In this document: positions 1 to 6,661 of the stretch, one piece after another
Numbering within the stretch: position 1 is the first letter of the stretch
Layout of the letters: the number at the start of each line of letters is the position of its first letter
DNA from: an uncultured Micrococcales bacterium
GTDB taxonomy: Bacteria > Actinomycetota > Actinomycetes > S36-B12 > GCA-2699445
DNA length: 12,096 nucleotides
Assembly (NCBI GenBank): GCA_903915555.1
Contig: CAIWTL010000187.1
Coordinates: 1-12,096, forward strand
Direction of reading: 5' to 3'
The notes under the pieces: generated by a model
Told to the model about the DNA's origin: nothing
The model's input: only the letters and a program-made list of their open reading frames with translations
Databases searched by the model: none
Translations under genes and position numbers: made by a program

Positions 1-2475
1 CGGACGGCCCCGTGGATCATGCAGTCCGACGGCCCGATCTCGTCGAAGACCTTCGAGAAGGACTACTTTCCGGGTGGCTTCCCGCCCCAAGGTGGTCGTG
101 ACTCCATCGGAGAGAAGCCTTCGATCGCACTGTTCAGCCCCATCTCCAACGGTATGATCGTGGGCACCCCGAAGGCGCAGTACTGGCGGCGGTCGACCAG
201 TGCACAGTTCCTGATCGACGCTCCTCCGACCCACGCGGACTGGATCGTCGCGGACTATGGTGCACCACCGCAGGACGGTGGGGTCGACATGACCGTCACC
301 GCTGACGTCCCCCCGGCGGCTACCGGCGAGATCTCCACGATCACACTGTCGAACACGATGGTGCCCGACTTCGGGCAGAGCGGCCGCAAGTTCTATCCCC
401 GTCTGGGCCTGACCCGCGAAGCGGCCAAGCCTGTCGACAACCCGGTCATGGAGATCATCCGGATCGGCGGGGAGTACATGAGGATCCGCAAGATGTCCGA
501 CCTGAACCCTTCCCGGGAGCCGGTCGAGCTTGAGGTCAAGCGCAACGTGCCCGGGCCCGACGGGGTGGCGTCGATCCTGCCCTCAGCGCCCGCCCATCCG
601 GCGGGCACGGGGGTGGAGGTGGAGTTCCCGGTGAACGTGAACTCCACCAGTTTCTCCAGCATCTGCTACGGCCATCCTGATGGTGCGCAAATCGGGCCGT
701 GTCCGGGTTCGACCACCGAGTGGAAGAACGTCACCAGCGAGTCCGGTAGCGGTTCGACCGAGGCCAAGAGTGGTTGGAGTTGGGGATCCTCCTTGGAGGT
801 CTCCGGGGCTTTCGTGAGCGGGATTTCGGGCAAGATCGGCGTTGTTCACAAGGGTGCGAAGACGCAGGTCGACACGGAGAAGACCAGCCAGAAAGTCGCC
901 CTGGCCACGGAGATCGCTGCGTCCAAGGATGATCTGATGCTGGCCACCTACACATCGGCCTGGATTTTCAAGTACCCGGCGTGGCTTCCAGGCAAAGACC
1001 CCCGCTACGACCAGACGCGCGACAGTTACATCTCGATGGCGGTCCCGGTCTCGGCTCCCGATCCGGCGACATCGGGTAGCAAGAACTGGGGACAGATGCT
1101 GACGTCGACGCACGAGGTGGGTAACGTGCTCAGCTACCCCACTCCCTACGGCAGTGTGCGCGAGGCCCCCAGTTTCGGCACGCAGACCTGCGAGGGCGCT
1201 GATGAAGCCTACGCAGGAGGGCGATGCAGTGGAACGTGGGTGACCTCGTCCACGTCGGGTGGGTACAAGGCCAGCATGAACTGGGAGAACACCAAGGAGA
1301 AGCAGGTCAAGAACACCACGCAGATCGACCTGGGGGGCTATTTCGAGGGCAGTAAGTCGTTCCCGCCGTTCATCGACCTGAACCGGGCGGCAGGCTTCAA
1401 GTGGACGCTCAAGGGTGACCTCAACTACTCCAAGTCCACTGAGCGTGTTGTGGGGTCGACCGTTTCGCGGTCGACCAGCGTCGCCCTCAACGTCCCCGCG
1501 ACCGGCGACGGGTACGCCTACTCGATCCAGCCGCTGATGTACTGGACAACCGAGGGCAGCCTGCGTATGACCTACGGCGTGGATCTGCAGAACGGTGCCG
1601 GCTTGTGGTGGCGGGCCACGTACAACAAACCGGACTACACGTTCGTGCGCCCATGGCATATGCAGTCCGACATGATCGGTCAGTTCCAGTGGTTGCGGGG
1701 ACGCACCACCGGAATGTGGGCCGACGAGGTCCTCAACGCCAAGGGTGAGCGCACGGGCAAGGCGAAGGTCACTGCACTGCTGAAGAACTACTCCACCGCC
1801 GTAGCGCAGGGCACCACCGTGACGTTCTATGCCGACAAACCGATGACTGGTCCGGTGATCGGGCGCGCGGAGGCCACCGGCGCCACGATTCCGGCACAGG
1901 GTCAGGTCTACGTCAGTAGCGAGGTGGATCCCGCGTTTCAGGGTCGATGCCTGCCGGTCTACGCCGTCGCCAGCACTACCAGTGGGGAGTTGCGCACCGA
2001 CAACAACACCGCCTACAGCTGGCTGAGTATCCCGGACGCCGGTGGCCAGACTCCCGCGTGCGATCCCGATGCGGCGCCGAGCGACAAGCAGGCAGGCCCC
2101 CTGGTCGGCTCATCGCCGCGCAAGGTGCGTGCATACGTCCATTCGGTGAAGGTCACTCGCGGTCCCAAGCCTCGATCTGTGAGTGTGAGTGTGCACCTGC
2201 GCAGCAAGAGCAAGGCGCGTACGCAGTTCCCGGTGCTCATCAACGCCGTTCGGTCCCGCAAGGCTCCTGTGATCGTTCAGGGTGAGCCGTCGGTGACGAT
2301 CAAGGCGCACGGTCGTAGAACCCGTACCTACGTGATACCCCGTGCGGGCTGGCCGCGGAACGCCAAGAAGTTGCGGGTGGCAATCGCCGACGACACTCCG
2401 GTCTGGGGCAGGAGCGCCTACGTCTGGACGCACACACTGACTGCCAAGCAGCGCAAGCTCCTGGGCGTGAAGTAG
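1..2475 (+). CDS. Large probably exported beta-rich protein with CARDB-like domain (5' partial)
   Basis: The frame is open to the left edge, so the first ATG (base 19) is probably internal and any signal peptide lies outside; residues here are numbered from that ATG (818 aa). Residues 95-205 carry a pattern (EIIRIGGEYMRIRKM, ELEVKRNVPG, PAHPAGTGVEV) that recalls beta-rich structural proteins. Residues 216-345 and 391-500 are Ser/Thr/Gly/Trp-rich with alternating polar strands, each opened by a Cys-x11-Cys pair (C216/C228, C391/C403). Residues 500-545 (YSIQPLMYW, MTYGVDL, GLWWRATY) match a conserved core that precedes CARDB domains in large secreted bacterial proteins. Residues 575-672 look like a CARDB domain (VTALLKNYS, VTFYADKP, RTDNNTAYSWLSIP). 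A Pro/Asp-rich linker and a basic beta domain (701-803) follow. Even-numbered, locally paired cysteines fit an exported protein. Function is unknown. Third-position GC appears lower than in the neighbours, judged by eye. Confidence 0.9.
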   Translation, partial: RTAPWIMQSDGPISSKTFEKDYFPGGFPPQGGRDSIGEKPSIALFSPISNGMIVGTPKAQYWRRSTSAQFLIDAPPTHADWIVADYGAPPQDGGVDMTVTADVPPAATGEISTITLSNTMVPDFGQSGRKFYPRLGLTREAAKPVDNPVMEIIRIGGEYMRIRKMSDLNPSREPVELEVKRNVPGPDGVASILPSAPAHPAGTGVEVEFPVNVNSTSFSSICYGHPDGAQIGPCPGSTTEWKNVTSESGSGSTEAKSGWSWGSSLEVSGAFVSGISGKIGVVHKGAKTQVDTEKTSQKVALATEIAASKDDLMLATYTSAWIFKYPAWLPGKDPRYDQTRDSYISMAVPVSAPDPATSGSKNWGQMLTSTHEVGNVLSYPTPYGSVREAPSFGTQTCEGADEAYAGGRCSGTWVTSSTSGGYKASMNWENTKEKQVKNTTQIDLGGYFEGSKSFPPFIDLNRAAGFKWTLKGDLNYSKSTERVVGSTVSRSTSVALNVPATGDGYAYSIQPLMYWTTEGSLRMTYGVDLQNGAGLWWRATYNKPDYTFVRPWHMQSDMIGQFQWLRGRTTGMWADEVLNAKGERTGKAKVTALLKNYSTAVAQGTTVTFYADKPMTGPVIGRAEATGATIPAQGQVYVSSEVDPAFQGRCLPVYAVASTTSGELRTDNNTAYSWLSIPDAGGQTPACDPDAAPSDKQAGPLVGSSPRKVRAYVHSVKVTRGPKPRSVSVSVHLRSKSKARTQFPVLINAVRSRKAPVIVQGEPSVTIKAHGRRTRTYVIPRAGWPRNAKKLRVAIADDTPVWGRSAYVWTHTLTAKQRKLLGVK

Positions 2476-2486
2476 GCGTGAGAGCC

Positions 2487-2634
2487 TCAGACGGCCAGAA
2501 GGTCGCCCATGCGCCGAAGCCTGCTCAGGGTCTCAGTGCATGAACTGGCCGGTCAGCCCTTCGCGGACCTCGCGCCAGGTGACCGGTGTTGCCGCATACG
2601 GAGATTCGCCGCCCCGTAGTGAATTCGGGGTTCA
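2487..2634 (-). pseudogene. Remnant of the C-terminus of a LigD-type polymerase (PolDom/primase-like) gene
   Basis: Read leftward from base 2631, a short frame gives NSLRGG, then ATPVTWREVREGLTGQF, and stops at 2535-2533. Shifting frame at about 2541 continues with TETLSRLRRMGDLLAV and a stop at 2489-2487. The order resembles the end of the LigD polymerase domain (AEP/primase-like, used in non-homologous end joining and related repair), where a YSLR-type motif is followed by a TP-x-TW-x-E-V segment, then a phenylalanine and a final R-x3-x-GDL helix. Only about 50 residues of a roughly 290-residue domain remain. The frame has a stop at 2634-2632 and a second frame is needed to finish, so the gene is dead. 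It lies between two convergent genes, where debris is tolerated. The family match is from memory of the motif order, so it is likely but not proved. Confidence 0.5.
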
Positions 2635-2671
2635 CGACGGCTCCTTGGGCGAGGTCATGGGGTCCCCGTCA

Positions 2672-5167
2672 TCATGCCAGGACCGAGTGGATGCGTTCAG
2701 TCCAGGTGTTCAGGATGTCCTCGGCGTCCGCGTCGGACTCCCCCTCCACCCAGATGTGGGTGACCGCCTCGGTGGCGTCCGCGGAGATGAAGGCCCACCG
2801 GCGGGGACCGTACACCAGGCGTACGCCGCCGTAGCCGTCCTCGACGGTCGCGGACGCCGCCCGCTCCCTCACGAAGCGCATGACGGCTCCCTTGCGCGCC
2901 CAGGGCGTCACCACGTCCGCTCGTGCCATGTACGAGGCGGGAATGCGCTCGTCGATGGCGGACAGGGTCAGTCGGGTTCGTGCCACGAGTCCCAGCAGTC
3001 TGAGGAAGGCGGCGAAAGGGTCCAGGTGACGCCCCACGCCCGGGACGATGAATCCCCCGTCGCCGTCGGCGGCGAGAACGACCTCGCCGGAGGTCACCCG
3101 GGCCGACAGTTGGCCTTCTCCCGGCGCAGTCCGGCGCACCGCCGACGCGTGGTACTCCGCGACCTGTTCCGCGACGCGTGTCGTGGTCACGGGCAGGGCG
3201 ATCGTGCCGTGCGTCTCGGCACACACGAGGTCGGCGACGATGAGCGCGGCCCTGTCGTCGGGCACGATACGGCCGGTCTCGTCGACGAGGCTGAGTCGCT
3301 CGCCCGCCGGATCGAACCGCACGCCGAAGTCGGCGCGGGAACTGGAGACCAGGCCGGCGAGCTGGGCGAGGGCCTCGGCGCGATCGTCCCCCGTGTCGGT
3401 GGGCCGGTTCTCCGCGAGCCAGTTGTTCACGCTGAGCACCTCGACCCCGACCCGTCCGATCACCGTCGGCAGGACCAGGGCGGCAGCACCGCCCCCGGTG
3501 TCCACGACAACTCTCAGGGACGCCTCGGCGAGACCTTCGACGGGGATCGACGCGAGGAGGTTGTTGGCGTAGTCCTCCGCGATGCGGTGCGGAACGACGA
3601 CGTCCCCGAACTCGCCGGGAGCCGGTCGCCGGAACTCGGCGGTGAGGAATGCCCGTTCGATGGCTCGTCGGGTGGTCTGGGGGATGTCCGTGCCGCGCGA
3701 GTCGAGGACGAGGAGGTCCAGGTACTCGGGTCGGCCGGGGGTCGTGCGCAGGACGATGCCTGCCGCGGAGTTGTTCGCGGTGTCCGCACGGACGATGGGC
3801 ACGGCGGCCGTGCGCAGGTCGCGGACGTTCATGCCACCGGCGGTCAGGGAGCCGGTGATGGCACGGTTGAAGGCCCGAGCGGCCCGGGAGTGGTCCCGAC
3901 CGACGGTCACCACGGATGCCTTGGGCAAGGTGGATGCCAGCGCTGTGGCGAGACGCACTGCCTTGTCGATGGTCAACTCGACATTGACGAGGCCAGAGAC
4001 GCCGTGGGGCCCGAGCACGTGCTTGCGGCTCTTGGCCTCCCACACCACCGACTCGTGGACCACCGCACCGGCTTCGATCGACTTGCCGGGGAAGATGCGG
4101 ACGTCCGGGGCGACGTCTGCCTCCTCCCCCACCGTGCAGTCGTCGGCAACGACGGCGCCCTCTGCGACACGACTCCCCCGCAGCAACTGCGACCCACGAC
4201 CGATGATCGCGCCGCGCAACTCGGCCCCCACGTCCACGAGGCAGTTGTCCGAGACGATGCAGTGGTCGACCCTGCTGGATCGCTGGATGACCGTGTTGGC
4301 CCCGATGACCGTGGCTGGGCCGATGGCTGCCCCCTCCGCGACACGGGTGAAGGGTCCGATGAACAGCGGGGGTGCGAGGGTGACGTCCGCGGCGACTTCG
4401 ACACCTTCCCCGAGCCAGACACCGGGTTGCACCTCGAAGCCCGGCGGGGGCGCCCCGACGAGGCCGGCCAGGACGTCCTGCTGCACCCGCAGGTAGGCCG
4501 CCAGCGAGCCCACATCCTCCCAGTAGGCGTCCGTCACATGGGCCTGCACGTGCGCTCCGCCCGCGAGGAGGGCCGGAATGACGTCCTTGGCCCAGTCGCA
4601 CGGCTCGTCCGCGGGGATCAGGTCGAGCACCGAGGGGTCCACGATGTAGATGCCCGCGTTGACCAGGTCACTGAGCACATCCCCCCAACCGGGCTTCTCG
4701 GCCAGTCGCAGGAGCCGCTGGGAGTCGTCGAGGACAGCAACGCCGAATTCACGGGGATCGGGGTGGGGGCTGACGACCATCGTCAGGATGGCACCGGACT
4801 CCTCGTGGTGTCGGAGGAGAGCGCCCACGTCCAGCGCGGTCATCGCATCGCCGGACATGACCAGGAAGGGGTCATCGCGCAGTGCGGGTGCGGCCGATCG
4901 TACGCTGCCGGCGGTACCCAGCGGCTGCGTCTCGGTCGCGTAGCCGATATCGACCCCGAAGTCGGAGCCGTCACCGAAGTAGTCGCGGATCTGGCCTGCC
5001 TGGAACTGCAGCGTCACGACGAGATCCGTGATCGAGTTCCGGCGCAGCAGTTCGATGGTGTGGGCCATGAGCGGACGGCCGGCGACGGGGAGGAGCGGCT
5101 TGGGTGTGTTGGTCGTCAGCGGTCGCATCCGCAGACCCTGGCCACCCGCCATGAGGACCGCCTTCAC
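2672..5167 (-). CDS. Mannose-1-phosphate guanylyltransferase-like protein fused to a degenerate phosphomannomutase domain
   Basis: The 831-residue protein starts with GTG at 5167, three bases after the upstream stop and behind a G-rich ribosome site; the start fits because MKAVLMAGGQG is the family's usual N-terminus. Residues 1-235 form a nucleotidyltransferase: G-G-x-G-x-R-x-R-P-L-T at 8-18, PKPLLPV with Lys23, GTAG at 84-87, SGD at 105-107, EKP at 157-159. This half should make an NDP-sugar, GDP-mannose being the usual guess, in the cytoplasm. Residues 245-360 are a left-handed beta-helix of hexapeptide repeats. Residues 385-831 have the phosphohexomutase fold, but key sites are altered: the phosphoserine loop (normally TASHNP) reads R474-T-T-P-G-R, the metal loop (DGDxDR) reads D701-G-D-G-G-F, and the C-terminal phosphate loop (RPSGTEP) reads SADATEA. 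Mutase activity is therefore doubtful. It is the last gene of a three-gene operon. Actinobacteria commonly carry such fusions; the exact sugar cannot be read from sequence. Confidence 0.93.
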   Translation of the reverse strand: MKAVLMAGGQGLRMRPLTTNTPKPLLPVAGRPLMAHTIELLRRNSITDLVVTLQFQAGQIRDYFGDGSDFGVDIGYATETQPLGTAGSVRSAAPALRDDPFLVMSGDAMTALDVGALLRHHEESGAILTMVVSPHPDPREFGVAVLDDSQRLLRLAEKPGWGDVLSDLVNAGIYIVDPSVLDLIPADEPCDWAKDVIPALLAGGAHVQAHVTDAYWEDVGSLAAYLRVQQDVLAGLVGAPPPGFEVQPGVWLGEGVEVAADVTLAPPLFIGPFTRVAEGAAIGPATVIGANTVIQRSSRVDHCIVSDNCLVDVGAELRGAIIGRGSQLLRGSRVAEGAVVADDCTVGEEADVAPDVRIFPGKSIEAGAVVHESVVWEAKSRKHVLGPHGVSGLVNVELTIDKAVRLATALASTLPKASVVTVGRDHSRAARAFNRAITGSLTAGGMNVRDLRTAAVPIVRADTANNSAAGIVLRTTPGRPEYLDLLVLDSRGTDIPQTTRRAIERAFLTAEFRRPAPGEFGDVVVPHRIAEDYANNLLASIPVEGLAEASLRVVVDTGGGAAALVLPTVIGRVGVEVLSVNNWLAENRPTDTGDDRAEALAQLAGLVSSSRADFGVRFDPAGERLSLVDETGRIVPDDRAALIVADLVCAETHGTIALPVTTTRVAEQVAEYHASAVRRTAPGEGQLSARVTSGEVVLAADGDGGFIVPGVGRHLDPFAAFLRLLGLVARTRLTLSAIDERIPASYMARADVVTPWARKGAVMRFVRERAASATVEDGYGGVRLVYGPRRWAFISADATEAVTHIWVEGESDADAEDILNTWTERIHSVLA

Positions 5168-5170
5168 GGC

Positions 5171-5764
5171 TCACCCCCTGACCGGATAGTCGCGGATCAC
5201 CCGCCGGGCCTGCTCGAGGTAGAGAAGCGCCGCGTACCAGTAGAGCCCTGTGCCCCACAGCGCGAACGCCCAACCGAGGACGCGCGCCACCTCCCCCAGC
5301 GTCCCGGCGCTGTCCCCGAGAAGCAACAGGGGGAAGGCGTACAGGAGGCAGAAGGTGGCGGCCTTCCCGAGAAAATGGACGGGCAGTCCCACCACGCCAC
5401 GCCTCTTCAGCGGGATGAGAACGAGCGCCAGGAGCACGTCACGGGCCACGAGCAGCCCGACGAGCCACCAGGGGATGATGCCGCGGAGGGCGAGGCCGAG
5501 CAGCGCGGCGGCGATGTACAGCCGGTCAGCGATGGGGTCCAGGATCTGACCCAGACGCGAGATCTGGCCCGTGGCGCGGGCGATCTTGCCGTCGAGCCAG
5601 TCGGAGATCCCCGAGGCGATCAGGAGGACGAGCGCCCAGCCGTCGGCCTCGGGGACCAGGATCAGCCACAGGAACAGTGGGACGCCGAGCAACCGGATGA
5701 AGCTGATGATGTTCGGAACGGTCAGGATTCGGTCGGTCTGGACCTCGGTCTCCTGGACCTTCAC
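5171..5764 (-). CDS. CDP-alcohol phosphatidyltransferase, probable cardiolipin synthase of the eukaryote-like type
   Basis: This 197-residue integral membrane enzyme carries the complete CDP-alcohol phosphotransferase signature D55-x2-D58-G59-x2-A62-R63-x8-G72-x3-D76-x3-D80, whose aspartates bind metal and CDP-diacylglycerol. Hydrophobic stretches near 16-38, 83-119, 132-150 and 163-182 suggest five or six helices. The GTG start at 5764 overlaps the upstream stop in a GTGA arrangement (four shared bases), which means coupled translation. The reaction moves a phosphatidyl group from CDP-diacylglycerol onto an alcohol. In Streptomyces coelicolor, as I recall, the characterised eukaryote-like cardiolipin synthase (SCO1389) sits beside a mannose-1-phosphate guanylyltransferase-like gene, the same pairing as here; that favours cardiolipin synthase, with phosphatidylglycerol as acceptor. 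Phosphatidylglycerophosphate synthase (PgsA) is the main alternative and cannot be excluded from motifs alone. Confidence 0.9.
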   Translation of the reverse strand: MKVQETEVQTDRILTVPNIISFIRLLGVPLFLWLILVPEADGWALVLLIASGISDWLDGKIARATGQISRLGQILDPIADRLYIAAALLGLALRGIIPWWLVGLLVARDVLLALVLIPLKRRGVVGLPVHFLGKAATFCLLYAFPLLLLGDSAGTLGEVARVLGWAFALWGTGLYWYAALLYLEQARRVIRDYPVRG

Positions 5765-6408
5765 TCGGAGCCGCCCTCGACCGTTCCGCTGTCAGCCGAC
5801 GCGCGGGAGCGCAGCCGCAGGGCGCCCCACACGAGCAGGATCAGCCCGATCACGAGCGCGGCCACCGCAGCCGGGAACACGTAGGAGGACGTGTAGCCCA
5901 CGATGATGCGCGCCCCGACCTCCGGGGTCCCGTCGTCGCGCATCACCACGAAGGTCGTCCCACTGTTGGTCGTCGTGAAGGGGATGGTCGGTGCGTTCCC
6001 GGTCGCCCGCCGGATCCAGAACTGCTGCTCGGTCGGGATCCCCGGCTCACGGGACCCGGGGATCGCGAGCGACTGCCACGTGTCGCCGTCCTGGCGGACC
6101 GCCTCGAAGGCCACGCCGCTCAGGTAGTCGTCCACGTCGGGACGACCGCCCAGCCCGATGAAGAGGCGCTCGGCACCCACCGAGTCGGCGCCCAGCGTCG
6201 GGGTGCCGATCAGGGTGCTTCCGGGGAACCCCGCGGTGACCTCGTCCACGTCGGCGACCAGGGCGTACCCGTCGCGGCTGGTGGCGAGCGGCGTACTCGT
6301 GGTCTCCAGCGAACCCGAGGGTCCGAAGGTTGCCGCGATCAGACCACCCAACCCGGCCAGGAGGACGCCGATGACAATGAGAAACACGCCACTGGCGGTT
6401 CTTCCCAC
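5761..6408 (-). CDS. Two-pass membrane protein with extracytoplasmic domain, function unknown
   Basis: The 215-residue product starts with GTG at 6408, supported by GGAGGA at 6421-6416, seven bases upstream. A hydrophobic segment at 7-27 (FLIVIGVLLAGLGGLIAATF) and a second at 177-198 bracket about 150 soluble residues, followed by a short basic then acidic cytoplasmic tail. The topology puts the central domain outside the membrane. That domain has LFIGLGG at 82-88, VDDYLSGV at 92-99, a FW pair at 130-131 and TTFVVMRDDGTPEVG at 151-165, an arrangement I recognise from many uncharacterised actinobacterial membrane proteins. No catalytic motif is visible. It is first in a three-gene operon, and its stop codon overlaps the start of the phosphatidyltransferase. 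The position suggests an envelope or lipid-related role, but that is inference only. Confidence 0.85.
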   Translation of the reverse strand: MGRTASGVFLIVIGVLLAGLGGLIAATFGPSGSLETTSTPLATSRDGYALVADVDEVTAGFPGSTLIGTPTLGADSVGAERLFIGLGGRPDVDDYLSGVAFEAVRQDGDTWQSLAIPGSREPGIPTEQQFWIRRATGNAPTIPFTTTNSGTTFVVMRDDGTPEVGARIIVGYTSSYVFPAAVAALVIGLILLVWGALRLRSRASADSGTVEGGSE

Positions 6409-6480
6409 TGTTCCGTCCTCCGGCGCTCGCTGACCCGGTCACCCTACCTGGCGGAACCGGTACCCGATCCCGTGGGCCGA

Positions 6481-6508
6481 GGTGTCGCCGGTTCGGCTAA
6501 CGGACACC
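6481..6508. other. Intergenic stem-loop with nested arms
   Basis: GGTGTC at 6481-6486 pairs perfectly with GACACC at 6503-6508. Inside, GCCG at 6487-6490 pairs with CGGC at 6494-6497 around a GTT loop, leaving a five-base bulge (TAACG). The result is a ten-pair, interrupted stem about 73 bases upstream of the GTG of the leftward operon. There is no U-tract on either side, so it is not a standard terminator. It could be a leader structure of the leftward transcript or have no function. Confidence 0.35.
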
Positions 6509-6529
6509 CCATGTGATGTTCGACACGGG

Positions 6530-6553
6530 TCACGGCGTGATCACGGATATATC
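6530..6553. promoter_or_regulatory. Operator-like array of TCACG/CGTGA half-sites with an adjacent palindrome
   Basis: TCACG (6530-6534), one spacer base, CGTGA (6536-6540) and TCACG (6541-6545) form two overlapping inverted repeats; the right-hand pair is the perfect ten-base palindrome CGTGATCACG. It is followed without a gap by the perfect eight-base palindrome GATATATC (6546-6553). Stacked symmetric sites between divergent genes are typical of transcription factor binding. I cannot assign a regulator, and the symmetry is all that supports the call. Confidence 0.4.
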
Positions 6554-6631
6554 TCTGGATTGTCTCAAAAGTGTTTGCGTCACACCGGTCCGTCGTGCAA
6601 GGTGGCCGGATTGCCCCAGGACGACGGTGGC

Positions 6632-6648
6632 CCCTGCCACGTGCAGGG
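6632..6648 (+). promoter_or_regulatory. GC hairpin immediately before the transglycosylase ribosome binding site
   Basis: CCCTGC at 6632-6637 pairs with GCAGGG at 6643-6648 around a five-base loop. The likely ribosome binding site, GGAGAGG at 6650-6656, begins two bases later and lies five bases before the ATG at 6662. A stem this close to the site could modulate ribosome access. It has no resemblance that I can see to the c-di-AMP (ydaO) riboswitch known from some actinobacterial cell-wall hydrolase genes. Confidence 0.35.
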
Positions 6649-6661
6649 TGGAGAGGTGGAC

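Larger units (their letters stand above)
6409..6661. promoter_or_regulatory. Divergent intergenic region with palindromes and hairpins
   Basis: This 253-base gap separates the leftward membrane-lipid operon from the rightward lytic transglycosylase gene, so promoters for both must lie here or close by. It contains the most AT-rich patch in the area (about 6546-6577), a triple TCACG/CGTGA array at 6530-6545 that abuts the palindrome GATATATC at 6546-6553, a hairpin at 6481-6508, and a second hairpin just before the transglycosylase ribosome site. I could not place a convincing -35/-10 pair on either strand. No small gene is evident. A rightward frame runs upstream from the transglycosylase to base 6482, but its residues do not look like a protein. 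Confidence 0.6.

Noticed and set aside
583..1659. A 358-codon minus-strand frame opposite the left-edge gene
   Set aside because: It has Arg/Gly/Val-rich, motif-free sequence, whereas the plus-strand frame has recognisable CARDB-like features and plausible cysteine pairs.
2655..2671. A terminator after the sugar-nucleotide enzyme gene
   Set aside because: GGGGTCCCC at 2660-2668 is only a four-pair stem with a one-base loop and no T-run follows it.
2697..4601. A 634-codon open frame on the minus strand inside the sugar-nucleotide enzyme gene
   Set aside because: It is a different frame of the same DNA, dominated by Arg, Gly and Pro, with no recognisable motif.
2540..5884. A 1114-codon open frame on the plus strand
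   Set aside because: It lies antisense to two clearly recognised genes, and its residues are rich in Gly, Asp, Arg, His and Gln with no domain. Long antisense frames are a known product of GC-rich codon bias.
6482..6661. A 60-residue N-terminal extension of the transglycosylase
   Set aside because: The extension would bury the signal peptide, lacks a good ribosome site at its start and does not look like protein; the ATG at 6662 has both a ribosome site and a signal peptide.
6541..6661. A c-di-AMP (ydaO) riboswitch before the transglycosylase gene
   Set aside because: Such switches precede some actinobacterial wall-hydrolase genes, but the conserved blocks I would expect are absent and the leader is short.
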